From assembly GCF_029813835.1 (NCBI RefSeq), contig NZ_JARVKV010000046.1, positions 1 through 52,670 of the forward strand: a DNA stretch of 52,670 nt, read 5' to 3'. Of this stretch, positions 32,072 through 40,466 are shown in pieces. The stretch's first letter is position 1, and each line of letters opens with the position of its first letter. The stretch is from Streptomyces sp. DH37 (GTDB lineage: Bacteria > Actinomycetota > Actinomycetes > Streptomycetales > Streptomycetaceae). The notes beneath the pieces are model-generated. The model was given only the letters and a program-made list of their open reading frames with translations, ran no database searches and had not been told where the DNA came from. The position numbers and the translations under genes are program-made.

Positions 32072-33089
32072 GGAGGTTCTCCGCGAACTGCTTGGCGTGC
32101 TGCAGGGTGGTGGAACTGTTGGCGCCCAGGGCCCGGCGGACCTTGGCGCGCGCCTCGGCGAGCGTGGCCCCGGGGCCGAGGAGCTGCCGGACGCCCTCGG
32201 GGTCGAGGGTGACGGTGTGCCAGGAAGTGGCGCGCACTCCCTTCCCGTGGGGTTCGATCACCCAGCGGCCGGTGTGCCCGCTCATCGCCACCGGCACCCG
32301 CAGCTGCTTGTACACGATCAGGTTCCGGTCGGGGAAGCACACCCGCACGGACATCGTGTTGTGCAGGGAGCCGTCGGGGCTGCGGGTGTCCATGTCCATG
32401 CGCTGGACGGTGGAGCCGCCGTCGTCGGAGGGGGACTCCTCGAGGCCGATGCGGGCGACGTGGGGGAGCCGCTCGGGCCACAGGTCGGCGCGGTCGAGGA
32501 AGGCGAAGACGTCCTCGGCGGAGCCGCCGATGTCGACCGAGTCGCAGAAGGTGAAGCGCAGGCGGTCGTCCCCGGCGTCGGCGCCTTCGGCGGCACCCTC
32601 GCCGGCGTCCTGCTCGGCCGCGTTCTTCAGGGCCGCCAGCTCGGCGCGGCTGTTGCGGTCGACCGCCCGCTCGATCAGGGCGACGGCCTCCGGGTCGTCG
32701 TCCACGGCGGAGTAGTCGTGCAGCAGGACGACGCGGCTGCCGCCGTCGTCGTTGGGCTCGATCCGCCACTGGCCGCCCATCGCCGACACCGGCGCGGCGG
32801 GCACCACCTGGCGGAAGGAGACCGAGCGGGTGCGGGAGTTGAGGATGCGGTGCGACGTCCACGAGCGCACCTGGTCGTTGGCCGTGGCCCAGATGCGCAG
32901 GAGCTGCTCGTCGGCTTCCTCCTCCAGCACCTCGACGTGGATGGTGGGGCCGAAGATCTGCGGCCACGCGGAGACGTCGGCGACCAGGCCGTAGACGGTG
33001 TCTGCGGGCGCGTCGACGACGACGGTGTGCTCCGTGACGTGGGTTCCGGCGGCGGGTCCGGCGACGGCTGTTGCGGAGTTCGGCACCAC
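32058..33089 (-). CDS. Didomain aromatase/cyclase (two SRPBCC domains)
   Basis: 343 residues. Two START/SRPBCC domains: one at about 18-170 (TEHTVVVDAPADTVYGLVADVSAWPQIF) and one at about 190-340 (SVDIGGSAEDVFAFLDRADLWPERLPHV), joined by an acidic Ala/Gly/Glu linker. Didomain enzymes shape and aromatise the first ring of the nascent polyketide and are classically found with reduced (C9-ketoreduced) chains. No PKS ketoreductase is in this window, so it must lie outside or the pathway differs. GTG codons at 33089 and 33086 are both possible; AAGGGAAG precedes the first. SARP-type repeats lie at 33153-33170. Confidence 0.9.
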   Translation of the reverse strand: MVPNSATAVAGPAAGTHVTEHTVVVDAPADTVYGLVADVSAWPQIFGPTIHVEVLEEEADEQLLRIWATANDQVRSWTSHRILNSRTRSVSFRQVVPAAPVSAMGGQWRIEPNDDGGSRVVLLHDYSAVDDDPEAVALIERAVDRNSRAELAALKNAAEQDAGEGAAEGADAGDDRLRFTFCDSVDIGGSAEDVFAFLDRADLWPERLPHVARIGLEESPSDDGGSTVQRMDMDTRSPDGSLHNTMSVRVCFPDRNLIVYKQLRVPVAMSGHTGRWVIEPHGKGVRATSWHTVTLDPEGVRQLLGPGATLAEARAKVRRALGANSSTTLQHAKQFAENLHDRP

Positions 33090-33135
33090 GGCGGGTCTTC
33101 CCTTCGGTCGCGCCGCTCGCACGGCGCCTGCTGTC

Positions 33136-33170
33136 AGGTTGTCAGGTAGCGCTCGAGCGGGGCTGGAGCG
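33136..33170 (-). promoter_or_regulatory. SARP-type promoter of the aromatase/cyclase operon
   Basis: Heptamers TCGAGCG (33153) and TGGAGCG (33164), with a weaker TCAGGTA at 33142 in the same phase. From the first pair, CAACCT (33136-33141) begins exactly 11 nt downstream on the minus strand. Confidence 0.6.
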
Positions 33171-33240
33171 CGGAATGAGGGGGGTGGCCCGGCGGGGGCG
33201 CCGCCGGGCTGCTGGTCGGATGGTGCTCGCCGGGCGCCCG

Positions 33241-34284
33241 TCAGGCGGCGCCCGCCCACTCCGGCCGGTCCAGGACCTCCACCACCGCGGAGCCCCAGCT
33301 GTAGCCGGCGCCGACGCCGACCAGCAGGCAGCGGTCGCCGGGCTTCGCGCGGCCGGAGACGATCAGGTGGTCCAGGCTCGCGAACTGGTCGCCCGCGCCC
33401 AGGTGCCCGACCGTGCGGCTCCACTCCCAGGCCGTGCGGGCCGGGTCGATGCCGAACGGCTGGTGGTAGATCGACTGGAGCCGGCGCCGCCCGAAGTGCG
33501 GCAGCACCACCCAGTCGACGTCGCCGAGCTCCAGGTCGGCGTCGGCCAGCGCCTGCTTGAGGACGGTCTGCTGCCCGGCGTGGGCGCGGGTGACCGCGTA
33601 CGACATGCCCACCCGGGCCACGAAGGAGCGCTTGGCCTCCTCGAAGTCCACCGGGATCCGGTGGGAGAAGGGCGCCCGTCCGAACGGCTCGTCGCCCCGG
33701 TGCAGGGGCTCCAGCTCGGGGTCGGCGAGCATCGCCAGGGAGCGCAGCCGCGCGTAACCGCCGCGCCGGGAGAGCACCAGCGCGGTGGCGCCGTCGGCGT
33801 ACGGGGTGCCGGGGTCGGTGTGCCAGCGGTCGATGCCGGGCTCGCAGAACCGGTCGGCGGTGGTCAGCAGCGCGTCGCAGCGCCCGGGGGCGGCCGTGAG
33901 GTAGGAGTGGGCGAGGTCCAGGGCGGCCATGCCGCCGTTGGACATCTGCCGGATCTCGATCGCCGGGCAGGTGTTGCCGAGCGCCTCGCGCTGCACGTAG
34001 GAGGCGACGGGCCACAGGTCCTGGCCCTGGTGGTAGGTGTCGGCGTGCAGGATCAGGTCGACGTCCTCGCCGGTGCTGCCCGCCCGCTCCAGGGCGGAGC
34101 GGGCGGCGTGCACCGCCATCTCGGCGGCGGACTCGTCGGGCGAGTACGCCACCGAGACCATGTCCGTGGCGGCGGCGACCCGGGCCGGGCAGGCGCCCGA
34201 CGCCACGGCGTCGGCGACCGGCAGGGACGAGGGAAGCCGTACTCCGGTCCCCCGTATGAAGATGTCTTCCACTCGCACAGTCAC
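33241..34284 (-). CDS. KASIII-like enzyme with Ser in place of the active-site Cys
   Basis: 347 residues with the KASIII/CerJ-like fold. The nucleophile position is Ser115 in IRQMSNGGMAALDLA, where most family members have Cys. The His is in VVLPHFGRR (about 247), and a LGAGDQFASLDHL motif has Asp where classical KASIII have Asn. The anthracycline protein DpsC, which selects propionyl starters, also uses Ser; CerJ/ChlB3-type relatives transfer acyl groups rather than condense. It therefore may pick the starter for this PKS or acylate another group. The GTG start at 34284 was kept; GTG 34278 is possible. It follows the citramalate synthase gene. Confidence 0.85.
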   Translation of the reverse strand: MTVRVEDIFIRGTGVRLPSSLPVADAVASGACPARVAAATDMVSVAYSPDESAAEMAVHAARSALERAGSTGEDVDLILHADTYHQGQDLWPVASYVQREALGNTCPAIEIRQMSNGGMAALDLAHSYLTAAPGRCDALLTTADRFCEPGIDRWHTDPGTPYADGATALVLSRRGGYARLRSLAMLADPELEPLHRGDEPFGRAPFSHRIPVDFEEAKRSFVARVGMSYAVTRAHAGQQTVLKQALADADLELGDVDWVVLPHFGRRRLQSIYHQPFGIDPARTAWEWSRTVGHLGAGDQFASLDHLIVSGRAKPGDRCLLVGVGAGYSWGSAVVEVLDRPEWAGAA

Positions 34285-34351
34285 TCCCAGTCTCGTCGGG
34301 CGGGCTGCCGGGTCTGCGGGCCGCGGCGGCCCGGAAGCGGCCGGCGGCGCG

Positions 34352-36010
34352 TCAGCCCGCCGCCGCCGTCGCGGGGGTCTCGGTCCGGTGGAGGGCCCGG
34401 TGGTCGGCCCCGCGCTCGGTCAGCAGGACGTAGCGGACCGCGTCCAGCAGCGCCCGCCAGGAGGCGGCGACCGTGTTCTCGTCGACGCCGACGGTGCCCC
34501 AGCGGCGCCGGCCGTCGGTGAAGGTGATCAGGACGCGCGCGGCCGCCGCGCTGCCCGGCCCGCCGCCCGGGCCCCTGCCCGGACCGCCCAGCACCCGGAC
34601 CTGGTAGTCGGTCAGCTCCAGCCGGGCCAGCTCGGGGAAGAACGGGTCGAGCGCCTGGTGCAGCGCCCGGTCCAGGGCGTTGACGGGGCCGTTGCCGGTG
34701 CCGGTCGCGGCCAGCGGCACCCCGTCGACCCGCAGCCGCACCGAGCCCTCGTTGAGCACCTCGCCGCCGTCGCGCTGCTCGACGCCGACCCTCCAGGACT
34801 CCACGTCGAAGGGGTGCTCCAGGCCGCCGCCGGCCAGCTCCTCCAGCAGCAGCAGCTCGAAGGAGGCGTCGGCGGACTCGAAGCTGTAGCCGCGGTTCTC
34901 CAGGTCCTTGACGCGGGCGGCGGCCCGCGCCACCGGCTCGGACCCGGCCGAGACCTCGTAGCCCAGCTCGCGGGCCTTCAGCTCGATGGAGGACCGCCCG
35001 CCCATGTCGGAGACCAGGGTGCGCATGGCGTTGCCCACCAGGCCGGGGTCGATGTGCTGGTACAGGCCGGGGTCCACGCGCAGGGCGGAGGCGTGCAGCC
35101 CGGCCTTGTGCGCGAAGGCGGAGGCGCCGACGTAGGGGGCGGCCGGGTGGGCGTGCACCCCGGTCAGCTCGCCGATGGCGCGGCCGGTGTCGGCCATCTC
35201 CCGCAGCCGCTCGGCGGGCACGACGTCCGTGCGGCCCCGCTTGAGGACCAGGTTGGCGGCGACGGTGAACAGGTTGGCGTTGCCGCACCGCTCCCCGTAG
35301 CCGTGGGCGGTGCCCTGCACGTGGTCGGCGCCGGCGTCCACCGCGGCCAGGGTGTTGGCGACCGCGCAGCCGGAGTCGTCGTGGCAGTGGATGCCGAGCC
35401 GGGCCCCGGTGGCCGCGAGGGTGTCCGACACGACGGCGCCGATCCGGTCCGGCAGCGAGCCGCCGTTGGTGTCGCACAGCACGACGGCCTCGGCGCCGGC
35501 CTCGGCGGCGGTGCGGACGACCTCCAGGGCGTACTCGTGGTTGGCCAGGTAGCCGTCGAAGTAGTGCTCGGCGTCGACGAACACCCGGCGGCCGGCCCGC
35601 ACCAGGTGCCGCACGGTGCTGCCGATCATGGCGAGGTTCTCGGCGAGCGTGGTGCGCAGGGCGAGCTCCACGTGCCGGGTGTGGCTCTTGGCCACCAGGG
35701 TCACCACGGGGCTCTCGGCCTCCAGCAGCGCCCGCACCTGCGGATCGGTGGTGACCAGCGTGTCGGGCCTGCGGGTGGCGCCGAAGGCCGCCAGCTGCGC
35801 CGACCTCAGGTCGAGTTCGGTGCGGGCCCGGCGGAAGAACTCGGTGTCCCGGGGGATCGCACCGGGCCAGCCGCCCTCGATGAAACCCACTCCGAAGACG
35901 TCCAGGTGGCGCGCGACGGCGAGCTTGTCCTCGACCGTCGGCGCCAGGCCCTCCTGCTGCGTTCCGTCGCGCAGGGTCGTGTCGTAGAGCTGGAGCAGTC
36001 GCTCGACCAT
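34352..36010 (-). CDS. cimA: Citramalate synthase (CimA-type)
   Basis: 552 residues. The HMGL-like TIM barrel shows YDTTLRDGTQQEGL at the start, VFVDAEHYFDGY, GIHCHDDSGCAVANT (metal-binding HxH region) and GNAN. The C-terminal LeuA-type allosteric domain is at about 395-540. The pattern matches the TIGR00977-type citramalate synthase: pyruvate plus acetyl-CoA to citramalate, a threonine-independent route to 2-oxobutyrate and so to isoleucine or propionyl/2-methylbutyryl-CoA. A cluster-borne copy suggests supply of a branched or odd-numbered starter. The ATG at 36010 follows GAAGGAACG. It leads the operon with the KASIII-like gene. Confidence 0.87.
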   Translation of the reverse strand: MVERLLQLYDTTLRDGTQQEGLAPTVEDKLAVARHLDVFGVGFIEGGWPGAIPRDTEFFRRARTELDLRSAQLAAFGATRRPDTLVTTDPQVRALLEAESPVVTLVAKSHTRHVELALRTTLAENLAMIGSTVRHLVRAGRRVFVDAEHYFDGYLANHEYALEVVRTAAEAGAEAVVLCDTNGGSLPDRIGAVVSDTLAATGARLGIHCHDDSGCAVANTLAAVDAGADHVQGTAHGYGERCGNANLFTVAANLVLKRGRTDVVPAERLREMADTGRAIGELTGVHAHPAAPYVGASAFAHKAGLHASALRVDPGLYQHIDPGLVGNAMRTLVSDMGGRSSIELKARELGYEVSAGSEPVARAAARVKDLENRGYSFESADASFELLLLEELAGGGLEHPFDVESWRVGVEQRDGGEVLNEGSVRLRVDGVPLAATGTGNGPVNALDRALHQALDPFFPELARLELTDYQVRVLGGPGRGPGGGPGSAAAARVLITFTDGRRRWGTVGVDENTVAASWRALLDAVRYVLLTERGADHRALHRTETPATAAAG

Positions 36011-36068
36011 CGTTCCTTCGTCCCCTCGCTCACGCCGTCGGCGGCCGACGACCACGGCTGGTCCGGCC

Positions 36069-36114
36069 ACCGTCCGGCGGCGGCCTCGGAGACGGCTGGA
36101 GGGGCGGTCGAGGG
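36069..36114 (-). promoter_or_regulatory. SARP-type promoter of the citramalate synthase operon
   Basis: Three heptamers in 11-bp phase: TCGGAGA (36086), TGGAGGG (36097) and TCGAGGG (36108). GACGGT (36069-36074) lies 11 nt downstream on the minus strand. Confidence 0.62.
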
Positions 36115-36141
36115 TGCCGGTCGGGGCGGCACCAGACCGGG

Positions 36142-36159
36142 TCGAGCGGCTTCCGAGCG
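36142..36159 (+). promoter_or_regulatory. SARP-type repeat before the small barrel-like gene
   Basis: Heptamers TCGAGCG (36142) and CCGAGCG (36153). The ATG at 36182 is 22 nt on, close to the leaderless geometry seen elsewhere, but the -10 candidate TGCTCT is weak. Confidence 0.45.
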
Positions 36160-36181
36160 CGGGGGGAGATGCTCTGCGGCC

Positions 36182-36568
36182 ATGACGGCATCAACGAAGA
36201 GCAGGACGGCCTCCCTGGTCGGCACCTGGACGGCCACCTCGGCCATCGACGGTGTCCCCGCCCCGTACAGCACCACGTTCGTCTTCCGGGAGGACCACAC
36301 CATGGAGGCGATCGGCCCGGCCGGGCCCGACGGGAAGCCCGCGTTCGGCGGCCCCGGGCACTGGATCCCGCGTCCGGACGGGTCGTTCGTCTACCACGTG
36401 ACCCATCCGCTGCCCGACCCCGAGGGCGGCGCCCCCGGCACCATCCACAGCATCCAGCAGGTCACCGTCTCGGGCGACACCCACGCGTCCTCGGGCACCG
36501 CGGTCCTGCACGGCCCGGACGGCGCCGTGGTGGGCTCCTTCGACGTCACCCTCACCGCCGTGCGCTGA
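36182..36568 (+). CDS. Small beta-rich protein, calycin-like (hypothetical)
   Basis: 128 residues, rich in alternating hydrophobic/polar stretches (ASLVGTWTATSAIDG, YSTTFVFREDHTMEAIG, DGSFVYHVTHPLPD, IHSIQQVTVSGDT, VVGSFDVTLTAV). The GTW opening and strand pattern recall lipocalin-like or allene-oxide-cyclase-like barrels, but I cannot name a family with certainty. It is divergent from citramalate synthase, with a SARP-type repeat just upstream, so it belongs to the cluster. It could bind or cyclise an intermediate (inference). Confidence 0.65.
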   Translation: MTASTKSRTASLVGTWTATSAIDGVPAPYSTTFVFREDHTMEAIGPAGPDGKPAFGGPGHWIPRPDGSFVYHVTHPLPDPEGGAPGTIHSIQQVTVSGDTHASSGTAVLHGPDGAVVGSFDVTLTAVR

Positions 36569-36586
36569 ACCGGCCGGCACGACGGA

Positions 36587-36622
36587 ACGGCCCCCACCGG
36601 TCGCGGAACCGGTGGGGGCCGT
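36587..36622. terminator. Strong bidirectional hairpin terminator
   Basis: Perfect 15-bp arms (36587-36601, 36608-36622) around a 6-nt loop, between the convergent small barrel-like gene and the azoreductase gene. Confidence 0.8.
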
Positions 36623-36676
36623 CCCGTGCTCCGCCCGGCCGGACCCCGTTCTCCGTCCGGCCGGGGGGAGCGGGGC

Positions 36677-37339
36677 TCAGGCCGCGGCGGCGAGGGCCGC
36701 GGTCACCTTGCCCGCGCGCTCCTCGGTCGCGCGGAGGGCGTCCTCCCGGGACTTCTGCGACATCTCGATGAGCTCCTCCATCCCGGGCACCTTGCCCGCG
36801 AGCGTCAGCTGCGCGGTGATGACGGTGAGGTCCATGCCCAGGGCGTCCTCGAAGACGGTGCGCAGGTACGGGTCGACGTGGTTCCAGTGCTCCTGCGGGG
36901 CGCCGGGGGTGTAGCCGCCGCCGTAGCTCAGCAGCAGGGTCGCCGGACGGCCCGCCAGCGGGTTGGGGTCGTCGCCGAAGGTCAGGGTGCGGCCGGCCAC
37001 CAGGACCTGGTCGATCCACGCCTTGAGGGTGGAGGGGATGGTCCAGTTGTACATCGGCGAGCTGACCACCACGGCCTCGGCGCCCAGCAGCTCCTCGACC
37101 AGCTTCTCGCGCAGCTCCCCGGCGGCCTTCTGCTCGGGGGACTGCACCTCGGACGGGATGAACTGCGAGGTGATGCCGGCCTCGTCCAGGTGCGGGATCG
37201 CCTCGACGCCCAGGTCGCGGTGGACGACGGCGCCGTCCGGACGGCCCTCGGCCCAGGTCTTGCGGAACGCGGCCGCGAGTTCCTTGGAGACAGAACCCTG
37301 GGACACGGCGGAGCAGTCGATGTGGAGCAGATGGGTCAT
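36677..37339 (-). CDS. FMN-dependent NADH-azoreductase-like flavodoxin-fold enzyme
   Basis: 220 residues of the NAD(P)H quinone oxidoreductase / AzoR family. The N-terminal strand MTHLLHIDCSAVSQGSVSKEL binds the FMN phosphate, SSPMYNWTIPSTLKAWIDQV is the classic AzoR flavin motif, and the SYGGGYTPG loop follows. Such enzymes reduce quinones by two electrons. In an aromatic polyketide cluster this may act on a quinone intermediate or on the product for self-protection. The ATG at 37339 follows AGGAGACTCCC. The divergent O-acyltransferase gene lies across a 257-bp promoter region. Confidence 0.88.
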   Translation of the reverse strand: MTHLLHIDCSAVSQGSVSKELAAAFRKTWAEGRPDGAVVHRDLGVEAIPHLDEAGITSQFIPSEVQSPEQKAAGELREKLVEELLGAEAVVVSSPMYNWTIPSTLKAWIDQVLVAGRTLTFGDDPNPLAGRPATLLLSYGGGYTPGAPQEHWNHVDPYLRTVFEDALGMDLTVITAQLTLAGKVPGMEELIEMSQKSREDALRATEERAGKVTAALAAAA

Positions 37340-37432
37340 GGGAGTCTCCTGTGAGTCTGTCGGTGGCCGGTACGGCCTGCCTCGGCTTGCCCGGCTGACG
37401 CGTACGCACGGGGAGCAAGCACATCCGACCCC

Positions 37433-37478
37433 ACGATCCCGCCGGGCCCTCGACTCCCGGTCGAGCCCGTCTGGAGCG
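37433..37478 (-). promoter_or_regulatory. SARP-type promoter of the azoreductase gene
   Basis: Three heptamers in 11-bp phase: TCGACTC (37450), TCGAGCC (37461) and TGGAGCG (37472). GATCGT (37433-37438) lies 11 nt downstream on the minus strand. Confidence 0.62.
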
Positions 37479-37501
37479 TCCGGCGCGGCGGGCGGGCGCT
37501 C

Positions 37502-37519
37502 TCGAGCGGCCCGCGAGCC
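37502..37519 (+). promoter_or_regulatory. SARP-type repeat before the O-acyltransferase gene
   Basis: Heptamers TCGAGCG (37502) and GCGAGCC (37513). GATACT follows 8 nt later (37528-37533) as a possible -10 for the plus-strand gene at 37597. Confidence 0.5.
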
Positions 37520-37596
37520 GGCCGCCCGATACTCCGCGGACCCGCAGCGCCGTCGGCGCTCGACACGGCAACTCGACACGACAACGGGGGCACCTC

Positions 37597-38784
37597 ATGC
37601 AACCGACGATCACCTCCCGGGAAAGAGCGGCGGACGGGGCGGCAGGCGCCCCGTCCCGGCGGGGCGCCCCGCCGTCCGCCTCCCCCCGCCTTCCCTCCCT
37701 GACCGGCCTCCGGTTCATCGCGGCCGCCCTGGTCTTCCTCTTCCACGGCGGCCTGGAGTTCCTGTTCCGGGATGCCGGGGCGCAGGAGTCCTACATGTTC
37801 GGCACCGCGTCCGCCGGCTTCGTCGGCGTCTCGTTCTTCTTCGCGCTGAGCGGGTTCGTCCTGGCCTGGTCGGCGCGGCCCGGCGACAGCGCGCCGCGCT
37901 TCTGGCGCCGCAGGTTCGCCAAGATCCTCCCCAACCACGTGGTGACGTTCGTCCTCGCGCTCGCCCTGCTGGCCTGGACGGGCGCCTCCACCGGTGTGCT
38001 CCCGGCGCTGGCCAACCTGCTGCTGGTGCACTCGTGGGTGCCGGACATCGCCTACGTCGGCAGCGCCAACGACGTGAGCTGGTCGCTGTCGGTCGAGGCG
38101 GCCTTCTACCTGGTCTTCCCCCTGCTGTTCGCGCTGGCCGGCCGGATCCGGCCGGACCGGCTGTGGTACTGGGCCGGGGGCACGGCGGCGGTGATCGTGC
38201 TCATGCCGGTGGCGGCCCAGCTCTTCCTGCCCGACCAGCCGCAGTTCATGTGGGGGAACGCGTCGTTCGTCCAGATCTGGTTCCTCTACGACTTCCCGGT
38301 CGTCCGCGCCCTGGAGTTCACCCTGGGCATCCTGCTGGCCCGGATCGTGCTCACCGGCCGCTGGATCGGCCTGGGCGTCCTGCCGGCCTCGCTGCTCGTG
38401 GCCGCCGCCTACGTCGCCTCGCTGTACGTGCCCTTCCTCTACCGGTTCGCGGCGATCACCGCCGTCCCGCTGGCCCTGCTGGTCGCCGCCACGGCGGCCT
38501 CGGACGTCAAGGGGCGCCGGAGCGTGCTGAGCACCCGGCCGATGATCTGGCTCGGTGAGATCTCCTTCGCCTTCTACCTCCTGCACCGGCTCGTCCTGCA
38601 CTACGGTCACCTGGCCTTCGGCCGCACCCCGGACGGCCACGGCGGCCTGGCCGGACCGGCCTGGAGCACTCCGGGGGCCGTCGCGTTCCTCGCGGGCGCC
38701 TTCGCGGTGTCGGTGCTCCTCGCCTGGGCCCTGTGGGCCCTGGTGGAACGTCCCGTGATGCGCCGCTGGTCCGTGCGCCGCTGA
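37597..38784 (+). CDS. Membrane-bound acyltransferase 3 family protein (copy 1)
   Basis: 395 residues, about ten membrane segments. Family motifs are LTGLRFIAAALVFLFHGG (catalytic His in the first helix), SFFFALSGFVLAWS, RFWRRRFAKILPNHVVT (arginine-rich loop) and SWSLSVEAAFYLVFPLL. Such enzymes O-acylate sugars, antibiotics and polymers using acyl-CoA. A close paralogue is encoded at 51408-52601. In this cluster they probably acylate sugar hydroxyls or the aglycone. The ATG at 37597 follows ACGGGGGCACC. Confidence 0.88.
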   Translation: MQPTITSRERAADGAAGAPSRRGAPPSASPRLPSLTGLRFIAAALVFLFHGGLEFLFRDAGAQESYMFGTASAGFVGVSFFFALSGFVLAWSARPGDSAPRFWRRRFAKILPNHVVTFVLALALLAWTGASTGVLPALANLLLVHSWVPDIAYVGSANDVSWSLSVEAAFYLVFPLLFALAGRIRPDRLWYWAGGTAAVIVLMPVAAQLFLPDQPQFMWGNASFVQIWFLYDFPVVRALEFTLGILLARIVLTGRWIGLGVLPASLLVAAAYVASLYVPFLYRFAAITAVPLALLVAATAASDVKGRRSVLSTRPMIWLGEISFAFYLLHRLVLHYGHLAFGRTPDGHGGLAGPAWSTPGAVAFLAGAFAVSVLLAWALWALVERPVMRRWSVRR

Positions 38785-38818
38785 TGCGGTGCCGCTCCCA
38801 CCTCCACTCCCCCCACTC

Positions 38819-38857
38819 CTCGAACCCCGGCCCCCGCTCCTCGGGCCGGGGTTCGAG
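38819..38857. terminator. Hairpin terminator after acyltransferase copy 1
   Basis: Perfect 15-bp arms (38819-38833, 38843-38857) around a 9-nt loop, 35 nt past the acyltransferase stop. The right arm overlaps the first SARP heptamer of the P450 promoter by five bases. Confidence 0.7.
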
Positions 38858-38881
38858 CCGGTCTCCATCGGTGCTCCAAAG
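38853..38881 (+). promoter_or_regulatory. SARP-type repeats before the P450 gene
   Basis: Three heptamers in 11-bp phase: TCGAGCC (38853), TCCATCG (38864) and TCCAAAG (38875), 61 nt upstream of the P450 ATG. No clear -10 is seen at the usual distance. Confidence 0.5.
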
Positions 38882-38941
38882 CCGTGCGGCAGCCTCGGGC
38901 GAGGCGGCCGCGAGCCGACCACCAGCGAGAGGAGCGCTTCG

Positions 38942-40147
38942 ATGACCGTCGAGCAGGATCCCAGGCCGTATCCGTTCAGCGAACCCGACCGGCTCGAGCT
39001 GGACCCGGCCTACGCGCGGCTCCGGTCCGACGGGGAGCTGGCGCGCGTGCAGTGCCCGTACGGGTCGCCCGCCCTGCTGGCGACCCGGTACGAGGACGTC
39101 AAGCTCGTCCTGGGCGACCGGCGCTTCAGCCGGGCCAGGGCGGTTGCCGGGGACCAGCCGGCCCACACGCCCATCGGGCCGGGCCCCGAGGCGATCGTGG
39201 CGATGGACCCGCCCGAGCACACCCGGCTGCGGCGCGTGGTCGCGAAGGCGTTCACGATGCGGCGGATCGAGCAGCTGCGCCCGCGGGTGGAGAGGATCAT
39301 CGAGGACCTGCTCGACGACATGGAGAAGCAGGGCTCGCCGGCCGACCTGGTGACCCGGTTCGCCCGGCCGCAGCCCGCGCTCGTCATCTTCGAGATGCTC
39401 GGCGTCCCGTTCGAGGACCGCGAGCAGCTCCAGGAGTGGGCCGAGACCACCCTGACGGCCACGGGCGACCGCTACACCCTGGACGACGTCCTCGGCGCGC
39501 TGGGCAGCCTGCGGGCGTACGTGGCCGGCCTGCTGGAGCAGCGGCGCCGGGAGCCGGCCGACGACCTGCTGAGCGTCCTGGTCACGGCCCGCGACGAGGA
39601 GGACCGGCTCACCGAGAAGGAGATGCTCGACCTCGCCGTCGGCGTGCTCGTCACCGGCTACGAGACCACCTCGGACCAGATCTCCAACTTCGTCTACCTG
39701 CTGCTGACCCGCCCCGACAAGCTGCGGGAGCTGCGGGAGGACCCGGGGCTGCTGCCGCGGGCGGTCGACGAGATGCTGCGCTACGTCCCCCTGCTGCGGG
39801 CCACGTCCTTCCCCCGGGTGGCCACCGAGGACGTCCGGCTCAGCGCGGGCCTGGTGCGGGCCGGTGAGGCGGTGCTGCCCGCGATGATGTCGGCCAACCG
39901 CGACGAGGCCGTGTTCGACTCCCCCGACGAGCTCGACTTCCACCGGGAGGACAACCCCCACCTCGGCTTCGGGCACGGCCCGCACCGCTGCCTGGGCGCC
40001 CAGCTCGCCACCATGGAGCTGCAGATCGCGCTCGGCGCCCTGCTGCGGCGCTTCCCCCGGCTGCGGCTGGCCGTGCCGGCCGAGGAGGTCCCGTGGCGCG
40101 TGGTCACGCTCCAGCGCGCTCCCCGTGAACTCATGATCGAGTGGTGA
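38942..40147 (+). CDS. Cytochrome P450
   Basis: 401 residues, standard bacterial soluble P450. The haem-binding Cys is Cys350 in FGHGPHRCLGAQLA; the K-helix ExxR is in DEMLRYVP; the I-helix reads VTGYETTSDQ, where the first Ala of the AGxET motif is Thr and Glu-Thr are kept. It likely hydroxylates or epoxidises the polyketide or sugar, with electrons from the ferredoxin encoded 3 nt downstream. The ATG follows AGAGGAGCG. Confidence 0.94.
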   Translation: MTVEQDPRPYPFSEPDRLELDPAYARLRSDGELARVQCPYGSPALLATRYEDVKLVLGDRRFSRARAVAGDQPAHTPIGPGPEAIVAMDPPEHTRLRRVVAKAFTMRRIEQLRPRVERIIEDLLDDMEKQGSPADLVTRFARPQPALVIFEMLGVPFEDREQLQEWAETTLTATGDRYTLDDVLGALGSLRAYVAGLLEQRRREPADDLLSVLVTARDEEDRLTEKEMLDLAVGVLVTGYETTSDQISNFVYLLLTRPDKLRELREDPGLLPRAVDEMLRYVPLLRATSFPRVATEDVRLSAGLVRAGEAVLPAMMSANRDEAVFDSPDELDFHREDNPHLGFGHGPHRCLGAQLATMELQIALGALLRRFPRLRLAVPAEEVPWRVVTLQRAPRELMIEW

Positions 40148-40150
40148 GAC

Positions 40151-40405
40151 GTGACAACGGCCGGAAAGGGCGGGAAGGTGGAGGAGATGTGGCGGATCGA
40201 GGTCGACAGGAGTGCCTGCGCGGGCACGGGGCTGTGCGTGGGCGCGGCCCCGGAGCACATGCGGCTCGACGGCGGCCGGGCCCGTCCCGTGGCGCGGGAC
40301 ACGGCGCCGGACCAGCGGGTCGCGGACGCCGCGGAGACCTGTCCGATGGAGGCCATCAGGGTCCGGGACGCCGCCACGGGCGAGGTGCTCGCGCCGGAGC
40401 TGTGA
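40151..40405 (+). CDS. 3Fe-4S type ferredoxin
   Basis: 84 residues. The cysteine pattern CAGTGLC and later ETCPMEAI matches P450-partner ferredoxins of the [3Fe-4S] type (three Cys, the second position occupied by a non-Cys residue). GTG at 40151 is 3 nt after the P450 stop; the ATG at 40188 (MWRIEVD) is an alternative that keeps the whole fold. It presumably feeds electrons to the upstream P450. Confidence 0.9.
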   Translation: MTTAGKGGKVEEMWRIEVDRSACAGTGLCVGAAPEHMRLDGGRARPVARDTAPDQRVADAAETCPMEAIRVRDAATGEVLAPEL

Positions 40406-40466
40406 CCGGCGCGGCACGACGGAGAGCGGAACGGCCGGCGCGGTGCGGCCGGCACGGGGAGAGGGC

